This document shows, piece by piece, positions 1 to 8,300 of a stretch of 64,000 nt of DNA. How positions within the stretch are numbered: the first letter of the stretch is position 1; every line of letters starts with the position of its first letter. A program made the position numbers and the translations under genes. Under the pieces are notes generated by a model, which ran no database searches, had not been told where the DNA came from, and saw nothing but the letters and a program-made list of their open reading frames with translations. The stretch is taken from positions 186,001-250,000 of the forward strand of contig JBMOKU010000033.1 in assembly GCA_049324315.1 (NCBI GenBank). Reading direction: 5' to 3'. Source of the stretch: JBMOKU01 sp049324315. Lineage in GTDB: Bacteria > Bacillota > Clostridia > Peptostreptococcales > Thermotaleaceae.

Positions 1-289
1 TGTATGCTGCCCCTTGACGTACATAGGACAGGTAAAATTCCTTTTTCCACACTGGAAATTCTTCAAAAACCTCTTCAGGTGCATGTAAGTATTTAATCTT
101 GGAAAGCAATTCATCCTCCCAACTAACGACTACCTCCCGTGCTCCTTCCCGATAAGCAGCTTCTGCCATCACTCTGGTGAAGGGTGCGCATTCTATAGGA
201 GAAAAAATAACAAGGGTCTGCCCTTTCTGAATATTTATCCCTGTTTTTATTACAAGGCGGGCATATTTTTCAAGCAATCGTTGATTCAT
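1..289 (-). CDS. Aminopeptidase, peptidase family M29 (5' part only)
   Basis: The reverse strand reads from an ATG at 289, preceded by GGAAAGGAG, and stays open to the window edge. The 96 visible residues begin MNQRLLEKYARLVIKTG and continue with GQTLVIF, the N-terminal signature of thermophilic-type (AmpS/AmpT) metallo-aminopeptidases. These are cytoplasmic, cobalt- or zinc-dependent exopeptidases. The metal-binding residues and about three quarters of the protein lie outside the window, so activity cannot be judged. It is transcribed away from the SulP gene, with the MITE in between. Confidence 0.8.
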   Translation of the reverse strand, partial: MNQRLLEKYARLVIKTGINIQKGQTLVIFSPIECAPFTRVMAEAAYREGAREVVVSWEDELLSKIKYLHAPEEVFEEFPVWKKEFYLSYVRQGAAY

Positions 290-349
290 GACAAAACTCC
301 TTTCCTATTTCATTACTGTTTTTATGCGGGTGTATAAGGACTTACACAC

Positions 350-512
350 TAGTGGTCTGTCAAGTCTAAAAGTATTGATGAATTCGCGGGGATTTTTCCG
401 CACGGCAAGGCGGAGGAGGTGCGCATATCGAGAATATGTAAGCCGACGACAACGCAGCATTGCGGGAAAAGACCGCGAAGGCATTTATGTTTTTAGGCTT
501 GACAGACCACTA
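350..512. mobile_element. MITE-like element with terminal inverted repeats
   Basis: The 163-bp segment opens with TAGTGGTCTGTCAAGTCTAAA and closes with the near-exact reverse complement (TTTAGGCTTGACAGACCACTA). The imperfect arms extend about 40 bp and include GCGGGG/CCGCG blocks. The outermost TA at both ends could be a TA target duplication. The inside is GC-rich compared with the flanks and has no credible gene. This is the structure of a miniature inverted-repeat transposable element. No transposase or second copy is in the window, so the family is unassigned. Confidence 0.65.
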
Positions 513-580
513 TTATTATGTACCCTTGCCAGTAAAGTATAACACAATATCCGATAAAAATGGTAATTATTGAATTATAG

Positions 581-609
581 TTGAAAACTCCAAATCAGAG
601 GTATACAAT
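581..609 (+). promoter_or_regulatory. Sigma-A promoter of the SulP gene
   Basis: TTGAAA (581-586), a 17-bp spacer and TACAAT (604-609) sit 52 bp upstream of the start codon. Confidence 0.6.
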
Positions 610-660
610 GTACTTGTACGCACTTTCATTACTTATCATTCAAAGAAAGAAGGGTTCTAT

Positions 661-2169
661 TTGGAAGAAGCATCATTTTTTAAAACCTATAATGTTAAAA
701 ACCTTAAAGGTGACATTATGGGAGGTTTCACGACTGCCATCGTTGCGTTACCTTTAGCGTTAGCACTGGGTGTAGCATCGGGGGCAGGGGCTAAAGCTGG
801 CCTTTATTCAGCCATCATTACGGGTATCTTATCCACGATGTTTGGTGGGACTCCAGCTCAGGTTAACGGCCCCACAGGAGCAATGACCGTTGTACTCATT
901 GAATTGTACGAGAAATTTGGGCTGGAAGCATTATTTGCCGCAATGGTGTTAGCAGGTTTTCTGCAAATTACCATAGGACTATTAAAATTAGGAAAATATA
1001 TTCACTTGATACCCCATCCCGTCATTGTTGGATTTACCAATGGGATTGGCTTTCTCATTTTCATTAAGATGCTTACTTATTTCAAGACAAATCCGATATT
1101 GGCAGTCATAACGATTCTGATTATGCTGATATTTCCTTTTATTACAAAGAAGGTCCCTGCATCATTGATTGCATTGATCGTAGGAACCATTCTGGGAACA
1201 TATTTTATTCCAACAGACGCTTTGGTTGGCACAATACCCAGCGGACTTCCGAAATTTGCTTTTCCCACGTTCACCAGTGCGCCAATCGCAGATATTTTAA
1301 AAGCAGGAGTTATCCTAGCTTTATTAGGATGTATAGAATCATTGTTAGCATCCCTGGTAGTAGATGAAATGACCAAAACAAAGCATAAGTCTAACAGAGA
1401 ATTAATTGGACAAGGTATCGGTAATACTGCCGCTGCCCTTTTTGGGGCACTAATTGGGACAGGTGCTATTGTTCGATCCGTTGTCAATGTAAATGCAGGT
1501 GGGCGAACAAGACTTTCAGGGGTTTTACATGGATTGATTCTGTTGATTATTACACTGAAGTTTGGTTCCCTTGCCTCACAGATTCCCCTTGCTGTTTTGG
1601 GTGGAATTCTTATGGGAACAGCTATAAAAATGGTTGAATATAACGCAACACGGCAAATGACCATTGCTTCTAAGAAGGCAGGAACCATCATTATTGCAAC
1701 GACACTTCTAACTATTTTCACGGATTTAACAATAGCCGTGGCCTTAGGAACATTATTATCCATGTTTTCCTTTGTCATGAGAATGGGAGATGTTTACCTA
1801 AGAAAGTATGATGTTGATTGTCCAAAAGGAAAAGAAAAAATTGCATCATATACCATCGAAGGACCGTTATTTTTTGGCGTTGCCCATGCCATTATCAGCA
1901 AATTGGAAATAGAAGTGGAAGATGCGGATATTATCGTATTAAATCTGATGAACATGCCTGTTATTGATTCATCTGGAGCCATTGCCCTTAAAAATGTTAG
2001 ACAGCTCGTAGAACAGTCCGATAAAAAATTAGTATTTGCAGGTGTTAAAGAAAACATGATAGAGTTACTTCTAAAACTAGAAGTGCTTTCTGACGAAGAA
2101 ATTGAACTTTCTACGAAACGTATTGGTGATGTTTTAGACCATGTAAAAAGCCTTGTGGCCGCTTCTTAA
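661..2169 (+). CDS. SulP-family anion transporter with C-terminal STAS domain
   Basis: The 502-residue inner-membrane protein carries the SulP transport core (about residues 15-400, some ten or more hydrophobic segments with NGPTGAMTVVL in the substrate region). A cytoplasmic STAS domain follows (about 410-495) with the typical DSSGA loop near residue 434. SulP proteins move sulfate, bicarbonate or dicarboxylates, usually with sodium or protons; the substrate cannot be read from sequence. The start is TTG, with GAAGG eight bases upstream and a promoter at 581-609. The gene stands alone and ends at a terminator shared with the convergent DUF4392 gene. Full length for the family. Confidence 0.9.
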   Translation: MEEASFFKTYNVKNLKGDIMGGFTTAIVALPLALALGVASGAGAKAGLYSAIITGILSTMFGGTPAQVNGPTGAMTVVLIELYEKFGLEALFAAMVLAGFLQITIGLLKLGKYIHLIPHPVIVGFTNGIGFLIFIKMLTYFKTNPILAVITILIMLIFPFITKKVPASLIALIVGTILGTYFIPTDALVGTIPSGLPKFAFPTFTSAPIADILKAGVILALLGCIESLLASLVVDEMTKTKHKSNRELIGQGIGNTAAALFGALIGTGAIVRSVVNVNAGGRTRLSGVLHGLILLIITLKFGSLASQIPLAVLGGILMGTAIKMVEYNATRQMTIASKKAGTIIIATTLLTIFTDLTIAVALGTLLSMFSFVMRMGDVYLRKYDVDCPKGKEKIASYTIEGPLFFGVAHAIISKLEIEVEDADIIVLNLMNMPVIDSSGAIALKNVRQLVEQSDKKLVFAGVKENMIELLLKLEVLSDEEIELSTKRIGDVLDHVKSLVAAS

Positions 2170-2204
2170 AAAGATCTTAAAAAGAATCTATATATTTATT
2201 CTAC

Positions 2205-2251
2205 AAAAGAGAAAGACGATGCATAATCGCAAATGCATTGTCTTTCTCTTT
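2205..2251. terminator. Bidirectional intrinsic terminator
   Basis: A 20-bp, nearly perfect stem (AAAAGAGAAAGACGATGCAT and its complement) with a short loop and T/A tails on both sides lies between the convergent SulP and DUF4392 genes. It abuts the DUF4392 stop codon. Confidence 0.85.
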
Positions 2252-3166
2252 TTATCTGATTATAGAACCTATGCTTTCTGCCGCTTCTTGATGTTCCAGA
2301 AGATAAGCTTCTACGACATTCCTCAACAACTGTAATATATTTAGGTTTTCTTCTAGGCATAGTCCATCCACCGTCATTTCCCTTTTCTTCGTACATCCGT
2401 CTACAGCCCCTGCTGCCACCATACCCTTCAATAGTTTTATTTCCTCTCCCGCATTATGGAGAAGCATTTTTTTCGTTAGCAGAGAAAGTGCAGCTGCTAA
2501 GGCGTGTCCTCCCCAGTTAGATACCCCGGCAACGACCAGATAATCCGTACAAAGCACGGCACATATTTCTCGTCCCCTATGTACAGACGCAACTACGTGG
2601 TCTCTTACCCTTCCCATTCCGATTTCATTACCCCCGTCACCAACTGCGATGCTCGTTATTTGACGCTTCTTTGATTCCTCAAAAAGAATATCGGTATTAG
2701 GTACTAGATCACTAAGATCTTCCCCCCGCATCGAATAACATTTCCCATCTGCCGCCCTGCCTGGCCTCTCAACGGCCACCACATGGGATGGACGGTATTT
2801 TAGCAACATATGATTAGAAAATTCCTTTTCCTTTCCATAAGGCATGATCTCTACTGGTATCTCCAAATTCTTTGTCTTTATGCAATGATACAGCATATCC
2901 CTAGAATATCGGTCAGTTATCAAAATCACCTTTTTTCCCAACTGTTCCAAAGCACCCGCCAATGAAACTGCGCCTATAGGTCCATCGGTTTCACCGGTCA
3001 ATGTATCGCGGATAACAAATCCCGTAACGATGAAGATCGTCGTTCCTTCTAGAAGCTCCTTGGCTGACCGTTCCAATTCTTCTGTCAGCTCAACTTTATC
3101 CATACCCCGCTGCTCCAAATTTGTTCGAATAACCGCATTCAACTGCTTCATATACTTATTAACCAT
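2252..3166 (-). CDS. DUF4392 (D-glutamate cyclase-like) protein
   Basis: The 304-residue soluble protein matches the DUF4392 family, whose mammalian relative (DGLUCY) has D-glutamate cyclase activity. Visible family motifs are TGFVIRDTLTGETDGP near the N-terminus, GDGGNEIGMG near residue 172 and SNWGGHALAAAL near 212. The ATG at 3166 is chosen because GGAAAGGAG lies at the right distance; a longer in-frame start has no such site. The gene has its own promoter (3316-3344) and a roughly 140-nt leader ending in an intrinsic terminator, so expression is probably set by attenuation. The bacterial substrate is unproven. Confidence 0.8.
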   Translation of the reverse strand: MVNKYMKQLNAVIRTNLEQRGMDKVELTEELERSAKELLEGTTIFIVTGFVIRDTLTGETDGPIGAVSLAGALEQLGKKVILITDRYSRDMLYHCIKTKNLEIPVEIMPYGKEKEFSNHMLLKYRPSHVVAVERPGRAADGKCYSMRGEDLSDLVPNTDILFEESKKRQITSIAVGDGGNEIGMGRVRDHVVASVHRGREICAVLCTDYLVVAGVSNWGGHALAAALSLLTKKMLLHNAGEEIKLLKGMVAAGAVDGCTKKREMTVDGLCLEENLNILQLLRNVVEAYLLEHQEAAESIGSIIR

Positions 3167-3309
3167 TTCTTTTATCTCCTTTCCTAACAAAAACACAAAA
3201 AAACCCAGCATAACAAAACGTTAACTGGGTCTTATTTACAGTTGTATATAGGGGTAAATCCATATACGAGTAAACAAAACATTTCTATGGAGTTTTAAAC
3301 ATGTATTCT
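3167..3309 (-). promoter_or_regulatory. Structured 5' leader with attenuator (candidate cis-regulatory RNA)
   Basis: Between the predicted start site (about 3309) and the DUF4392 start codon, the RNA can form several competing helices. GUAUAUGG pairs with CCCUAUAUAC, closed by UUUAC/GUAAA. UCCAUA (3286-3291) can pair with UAUGGA (3259-3264). AACUG can pair with CAGUU, which overlaps the 5' arm of a terminator at 3203-3230. Mutually exclusive antiterminator and terminator folds are the hallmark of riboswitch or attenuator control. I cannot match the candidate aptamer to a known class. Confidence 0.5.
3197..3230 (-). terminator. Intrinsic terminator inside the DUF4392 leader
   Basis: On the minus strand ACCCAG and CTGGGT close a hairpin followed by seven T residues, 31 nt before the DUF4392 start codon. 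Its position between promoter and gene indicates attenuation. Confidence 0.7.
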
Positions 3310-3315
3310 GATTTT

Positions 3316-3344
3316 AGTATAGATGATTCTTTACGGTTTTTCAA
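3316..3344 (-). promoter_or_regulatory. Sigma-A promoter of the DUF4392 gene
   Basis: TTGAAA, a 17-bp spacer and TATACT on the minus strand, immediately downstream of the DUF3870 stop codon. Confidence 0.7.
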
Positions 3345-3347
3345 TCA

Positions 3348-3668
3348 TTACTTTTTCAGCATCATATATTTATTTCGCGCATCCTTCACAGCAGCAATGA
3401 CGGCCTTTTGCGCCATTCCATGGAATCTGTCCTTGATTTCGTCAATAATTAGGTCAATATCTCCTATTAAATGATAGTCTATCAACATGGATTTGATAAA
3501 ATCTTCCGTTACATTTCTAACCATGTTACAGGTTACATCTATGATTTTCCCATTTTCTCTTTCTAAAATGATTCCGATAAAAAACATATCATGTACAGCA
3601 GAAATAGGATCATTGCTGCTGATTTTTGCAGTTCCAATAATATAGATTGTGTTTTTCGGATAAATCAA
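3348..3668 (-). CDS. DUF3870 domain protein
   Basis: The 106-residue cytoplasmic protein starts with MIYPKNTIYIIGTAKISS and has DMFFIGIILERENGKIIDVTCN and AQKAVIAAVKDA, the recognisable pattern of DUF3870, a small family of unknown function common in Clostridia. The start is taken as TTG at 3668 because AGGAGGAG precedes it by five bases and family members begin there; the longer ORF with an ATG at 3737 adds an unrelated cysteine-rich stretch. It is separated from the DUF4392 gene by that gene's own promoter. Function unknown. Confidence 0.7.
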   Translation of the reverse strand: MIYPKNTIYIIGTAKISSNDPISAVHDMFFIGIILERENGKIIDVTCNMVRNVTEDFIKSMLIDYHLIGDIDLIIDEIKDRFHGMAQKAVIAAVKDARNKYMMLKK

Positions 3669-3782
3669 TAGTTCTCCTCCTCTTTTAAAGCAAAGTCTTT
3701 CTATTTTTGCGCAGGTGATACAGGTCAACACTGTCATAGATTCTACATAAAACTATTGAAATCCTCTCTTACACTTACGCTT

Positions 3783-4739
3783 CTAATGATGCTTAATTAT
3801 AAATTCATCAATGATATCTCCATCTACCGACACCGCTTTTACATAAAGATCCTCTCCATATACATCTACAATAACATAATGATAAGCAGCAATGGGCGGA
3901 ACAATAACCCCTTGTTCATCCGCAAAGGTATCCCTTAAGGGAGCACCTGCTCCTCCCGCAACAATTTGATCCACTTCCCCTTGAAATTGATAAGCTTCTG
4001 TACTAAAGGACTTATCAATTCGTCTCCTGGAATAATTATGTTCATGTCCTGCAAATACAAGGCCAACGTGGTTTTTATCTATGATATCCCAAAATCTATC
4101 CCTTTCCTCTGGATATGCATCCAAAGAGGAACCTATATGCTGTCCCACAGGATAAGCCGGTGCGTGGAGAAAAACCAGCTTATGCTTTTTAGGTTCACGA
4201 ACAACTCTCCTGAACCATTCTAACTGCCGTCCTGTGATCTGGTTGCTTTCCCCTGGATGATAGGAATTAAGGGCGATCAATCTTACATCCCCTACATCTA
4301 CATAATACGCTGTCCGATTATACCCTTTTAAAAACTCGTCTGCTTCAAATTCTGAATATACCTTGGCAAATATCTTTTCCCTGGTATCATCTTCAGGATT
4401 GCTGCCTACCTCATGGTTTCCTACGGTAGGAAGTAAGATTTCTATGGGAAAATAGTCTGTAAAAATCTCTTTAAACTTTTTTAACTGGGCTTTAAGCTCT
4501 TTTGACTTTCTACTACCCGATACAAGATCACCAGAAAACATAATATAGTCAGGCTCTGGATAGAGACCCATAATTTCATTTAAGAGCGCTCTAAATATCT
4601 CTTCATTAACCCCTTCGTCCTTCCCCCTGGAATCCCCCATTACAATAAAGCGATAATCGGGCAAGGCATTTTTCTTTGTTTTTTTTCTTCTGTAGATATC
4701 CATTTTTGTATCATACCGATAATCTGCAGAAATGACCAT
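3783..4739 (-). CDS. Calcineurin-like metallophosphoesterase
   Basis: The 318-residue protein carries the full metal-ligand set of the family in order: GDSRG (35-39), GDLVSG (70-75), GNHE (107-110), His192 in LHAPAYP, and GHEHN (231-235). These bind two divalent metals and hydrolyse phosphomono- or diesters. There is no signal peptide, so a cytoplasmic role is likely. The domain resembles purple-acid-phosphatase-like bacterial enzymes, but the substrate is open. The ATG at 4739 follows GGTGAGGGGG. It is a single gene, convergent to nothing nearby. Confidence 0.85.
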   Translation of the reverse strand: MVISADYRYDTKMDIYRRKKTKKNALPDYRFIVMGDSRGKDEGVNEEIFRALLNEIMGLYPEPDYIMFSGDLVSGSRKSKELKAQLKKFKEIFTDYFPIEILLPTVGNHEVGSNPEDDTREKIFAKVYSEFEADEFLKGYNRTAYYVDVGDVRLIALNSYHPGESNQITGRQLEWFRRVVREPKKHKLVFLHAPAYPVGQHIGSSLDAYPEERDRFWDIIDKNHVGLVFAGHEHNYSRRRIDKSFSTEAYQFQGEVDQIVAGGAGAPLRDTFADEQGVIVPPIAAYHYVIVDVYGEDLYVKAVSVDGDIIDEFIIKHH

Positions 4740-5021
4740 TACCCCCTCACCTTTTATTTTATATACCTTAAGAAATTGCTGCCCTCTTATATATCTATGT
4801 ATATCAAAGCAAAAAGGTTATCATAAGGTGTTTTGCAGCCATGTGTCACAAGGCTTAAAACAAAGATGCGTTTATCGGAAAATGCAAGTTCTCATTATAA
4901 ATCTTGCATGTGTGCTGTATACAATAATGCAAATTATGGTAGGATTTTATGTTTATCATCTCTTCCTTTGTATTTACTTGTCTGGACAGAATGGGATTTG
5001 AGACGAAAATAAAAATTTTTC

Positions 5022-5080
5022 ACACGAAACGTTTTCCTGAAATTTTTCGTGTTGACAATCGCATTTTACTCATGTAAACT
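5022..5080 (+). promoter_or_regulatory. gltBD promoter with upstream inverted repeat
   Basis: TTGACA (5052-5057), 17 bp and TAAACT (5075-5080) form a good sigma-A promoter. Directly upstream, ACACGAAA (5022-5029) and TTTCGTGT (5045-5052) form an 8-bp inverted repeat whose right half touches the -35 box. That is a plausible operator for a nitrogen regulator. The start site falls near 5087, giving a leader of about 290 nt. Confidence 0.65.
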
Positions 5081-5144
5081 TTACTTCAATACAAAATGAC
5101 AGAAAATTTTGAGTATTTTTGCGAATCATTGCTTCATGAAAATT

Positions 5145-5204
5145 GAATTGTTAGGCAACGGCGTCTACTAAAACAATTCGTAGAAGAGATATCCTCTGTT
5201 CTAC
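5145..5204 (+). promoter_or_regulatory. Two tandem stem-loops in the gltB leader
   Basis: GAATTGTT (5145-5152) pairs with AACAATTC (5172-5179) around a loop containing GGCAACGGCG. Immediately after, GTAGAAGAG pairs with CTC..TTCTAC (5180-5204). No T tract follows, so this is not a terminator. A regulatory RNA element or processing site is possible. Confidence 0.4.
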
Positions 5205-5377
5205 TTAAATGGCAAGAATTTTATCTATATCATTATTACGATGTATTGCAATAAAGAAAGCCTATTGCTACTTGCTTACTAAAGTATAGATGTCCGTTTG
5301 CCAATACACATCATCGCAAAAATCCGGTAAATTACTAATCATGCAGAAAGTTGGAGTAGATGTGGGGAGGCATTGGT

Positions 5378-8300
5378 ATGAATGAAATGAAGTATTTTCC
5401 TAAGAAACAGGGTCTTTACGACCCGGCATTCGAAAAAGACAGCTGTGGTGTCGGCTTTATCGCTGATATTACAGGGAAAAAATCAAATGAAATTGTAAAA
5501 AGCGGTTTGGAAATCCTTAAGAACATGTCTCACAGAGGAGCCACCGGTGCAGATCCTGAAACAGGTGATGGCGCCGGAATCTCGATTCAGATTCCTCATG
5601 AGTTTTTTGCTTCCGAGTTATTAAAAATGGATATTCAACTCCCAGGAGAAGGGGATTACGGCGTTGGTATGATTTTTCTACCGATGGAGCCCAATGCCCG
5701 TTATTACTGTGAAGGCGTATTTGAGAGGATTCTTCGGGAAGAAGGGCAAAAATTCATTGCATGGCGGGATGTACCAGTCTACGACAAAGCATGTGGTGTA
5801 TCCGCCCAAGGCACTAGACCGGTTGTTCAACAAATCTTTATTGATAGAAATGGTCAAGATCCCGATCATTTCGAAAGAAAGCTCTATATCATAAGGAAAA
5901 GAGTGGAGAAATCAATTGCCGAAGCCGCAAAGCCATATACAGATGCATTTTATGTATGCAGCTTGTCCATGCGGACCATTGTCTATAAGGGACAGTTCCT
6001 GGCACATCAAATAGAAAAATTTTACCCTGAGCTTAAGGATGAAAAGCTGAAGAGCGCCATTGTTACTGTCCATCAAAGATATAGTACAAATACATTTCCT
6101 TCATGGCGATTGGCCCATCCATACCGCTATATTTCTCACAATGGCGAAATCAATACCATCCGTGGAAATATCAAATGGATGAATGCCAGAGAAGGTGTGA
6201 TGACATCGAAATTATTCGGTGACGACTTTGAGAAAGTGCTCCCTATTATTCAACCGAACAGCAGTGACTCATGTAATCTGGACAATGTTTTTGAATTGCT
6301 TGTCTTAAATGGATACTCTATGCCCCATGCCATCAAGATGCTTATGCCCGAGGCTTGGAGATACGATAAAACAATGTCCGCTGATTTAAGATCATTTTAT
6401 GAATATCACGAGGGATTAATCGAGCCATGGGACGGTCCGGCTACCATCGTATTTACCGATGGTGTTCAGGTTGGCGCTACCCTTGATAGGAATGGTCTCA
6501 GGCCTGCCCGATACCTTATTACAAAAGACAACCTGGTGGTCATGGCTTCCGAATCCGGTGTACTAAAAATTCCAGAAGAACAGATCTTAAAGAAAGGAAA
6601 ATTAGGCCCGGGAAAGATCTTCATTGTGGATACCGATGAAAAAAAGATCATCAATGACGATGAAGTCAAGCAAAAGCTGGCCAGTGAAAGAGGATATGCA
6701 GAGTGGATCAGGGAAAACAAGATTGATTTGAATGAAATCCGGTTAAATAAAGACTTGCCTAAAATGGATGAGGAGACCTTAGCTGCCAAGCAGGTTATCT
6801 TCGGTTATACAGAAGAAGAATTGAAGCGGGCCCTGGCACCTATGGCTAAAGACGGTAAGGAAGCCATCAGCTCCATGGGAAATGATGCACCCCTGGCTGT
6901 ACTTTCTGACAAACCACAACTGTTATTCAGTTATTTCCGGCAGCTTTTTGCCCAGGTAACAAACCCGCCGATTGATCCTATTCGAGAGAAAAAGGTCATG
7001 TCTTTGAATCAATATATCGGGCGTTCAGGCAACATTTTAAAAAAAATCAATGAAAAGCAGCCCAATAAGTTCATCGAACTTGAGCAACCGATCCTTTATG
7101 CCGAAAAGATGGAAAAAATTAAAAACATCGATGTCGATACACTTAGAAGCATTACGATACCCATTATTTTCGAAGCAGATCAATACGAAAAGGGACTAAA
7201 GGATGCTCTTACGTCTCTGAAAAAAAGAGTTGATGAGAGTATTGCCCAGGGATATCGAATCATCATTTTGAGTGACCGGGACGTTGACCGCTATCGTGCT
7301 CCGATCCCTAGTCTTCTTGCCGTCAGTGCCGTACACAATCATTTGATTCATATGAAACGAAGGACGAAAGTTGATTTGATCATCGAAACCGGTGAAGCCC
7401 GCGATACATTCCACATGGCACTGTTATTGGGATACGGCGCTACTGCCGTATATCCATATATGGCTCTTGAATCTATCAATCATCTCGTTAAGAACCAGCT
7501 TTATATAAAGGATATCACAGTAAAAGAAGCCTGTATGAACTATGTGCGGTCATTGGGATACGGCATTCGAAAAATCACGTCCAAAATGGGTATATCAACC
7601 CTTAGAAGCTTTAATGGTGCCCAAATATTTGAAGTGATGGGTCTGGACGAAGCACTGATCAATGAATATTTTGCCGGCACACCCTGCCGTCTGTCAGGTC
7701 TTAAGATGGATGGTATCGCCAAAGAAACATTGATACGCCACAGTAAGGCATTTGAATTTAAAACCCGTACACAGCAGTTGGAAATCGGCGGACAAATACA
7801 CTGGAGAAAAGACGGCGAGGCTCATCTATTCAATCCGGATACGATCTCAAAACTCCAACATGCTTGTAGAACCAATGACTATCATCTATTCAAGGAATAT
7901 TCAACCCTTATTAATGATCAGTCCGAAAAACTAAAAACCATTCGAGGGCTTTTGAAATTCAAGGACTTCAATCCGGTACCCTTGGAGGAAGTGGAGTCCG
8001 TGGAGTCTATCATAAAACGATTTGCCACCGGAGCTATGTCCTTTGGATCCCTCAGTAAAGAAGTCCATGAGACCCTGGCCATAGCTATGAACCGCATTGG
8101 CGGTAAAAGCAATTCAGGTGAAGGCGGCGAAGATGATCAACGCTATATCAAGACGGAGAATGGTGATTATAAAAGCAGTGCCATCAAGCAGGTTGCTGCT
8201 GCGCGATTCGGTGTGACAACGAACTATCTCATTCATGCTGATGAACTACAGATCAAGGTTGCCCAAGGCGCAAAGCCTGGGGAAGGAGGACATTTGCCTG

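Noticed and set aside
288..542. 84-codon plus-strand frame with ATG
   Set aside because: It runs through the MITE, has no ribosome binding site and no protein-like composition; the inverted repeats explain the sequence.
1077..1778. 233-codon minus-strand frame inside the SulP gene
   Set aside because: Antisense shadow of a clear SulP coding sequence, with no ribosome site.
3203..3344. Purine-riboswitch reading of the DUF4392 leader (CTCGTATA, GTAAAT)
   Set aside because: Short matches only; the three-way junction and the conserved loop-loop residues are not present.
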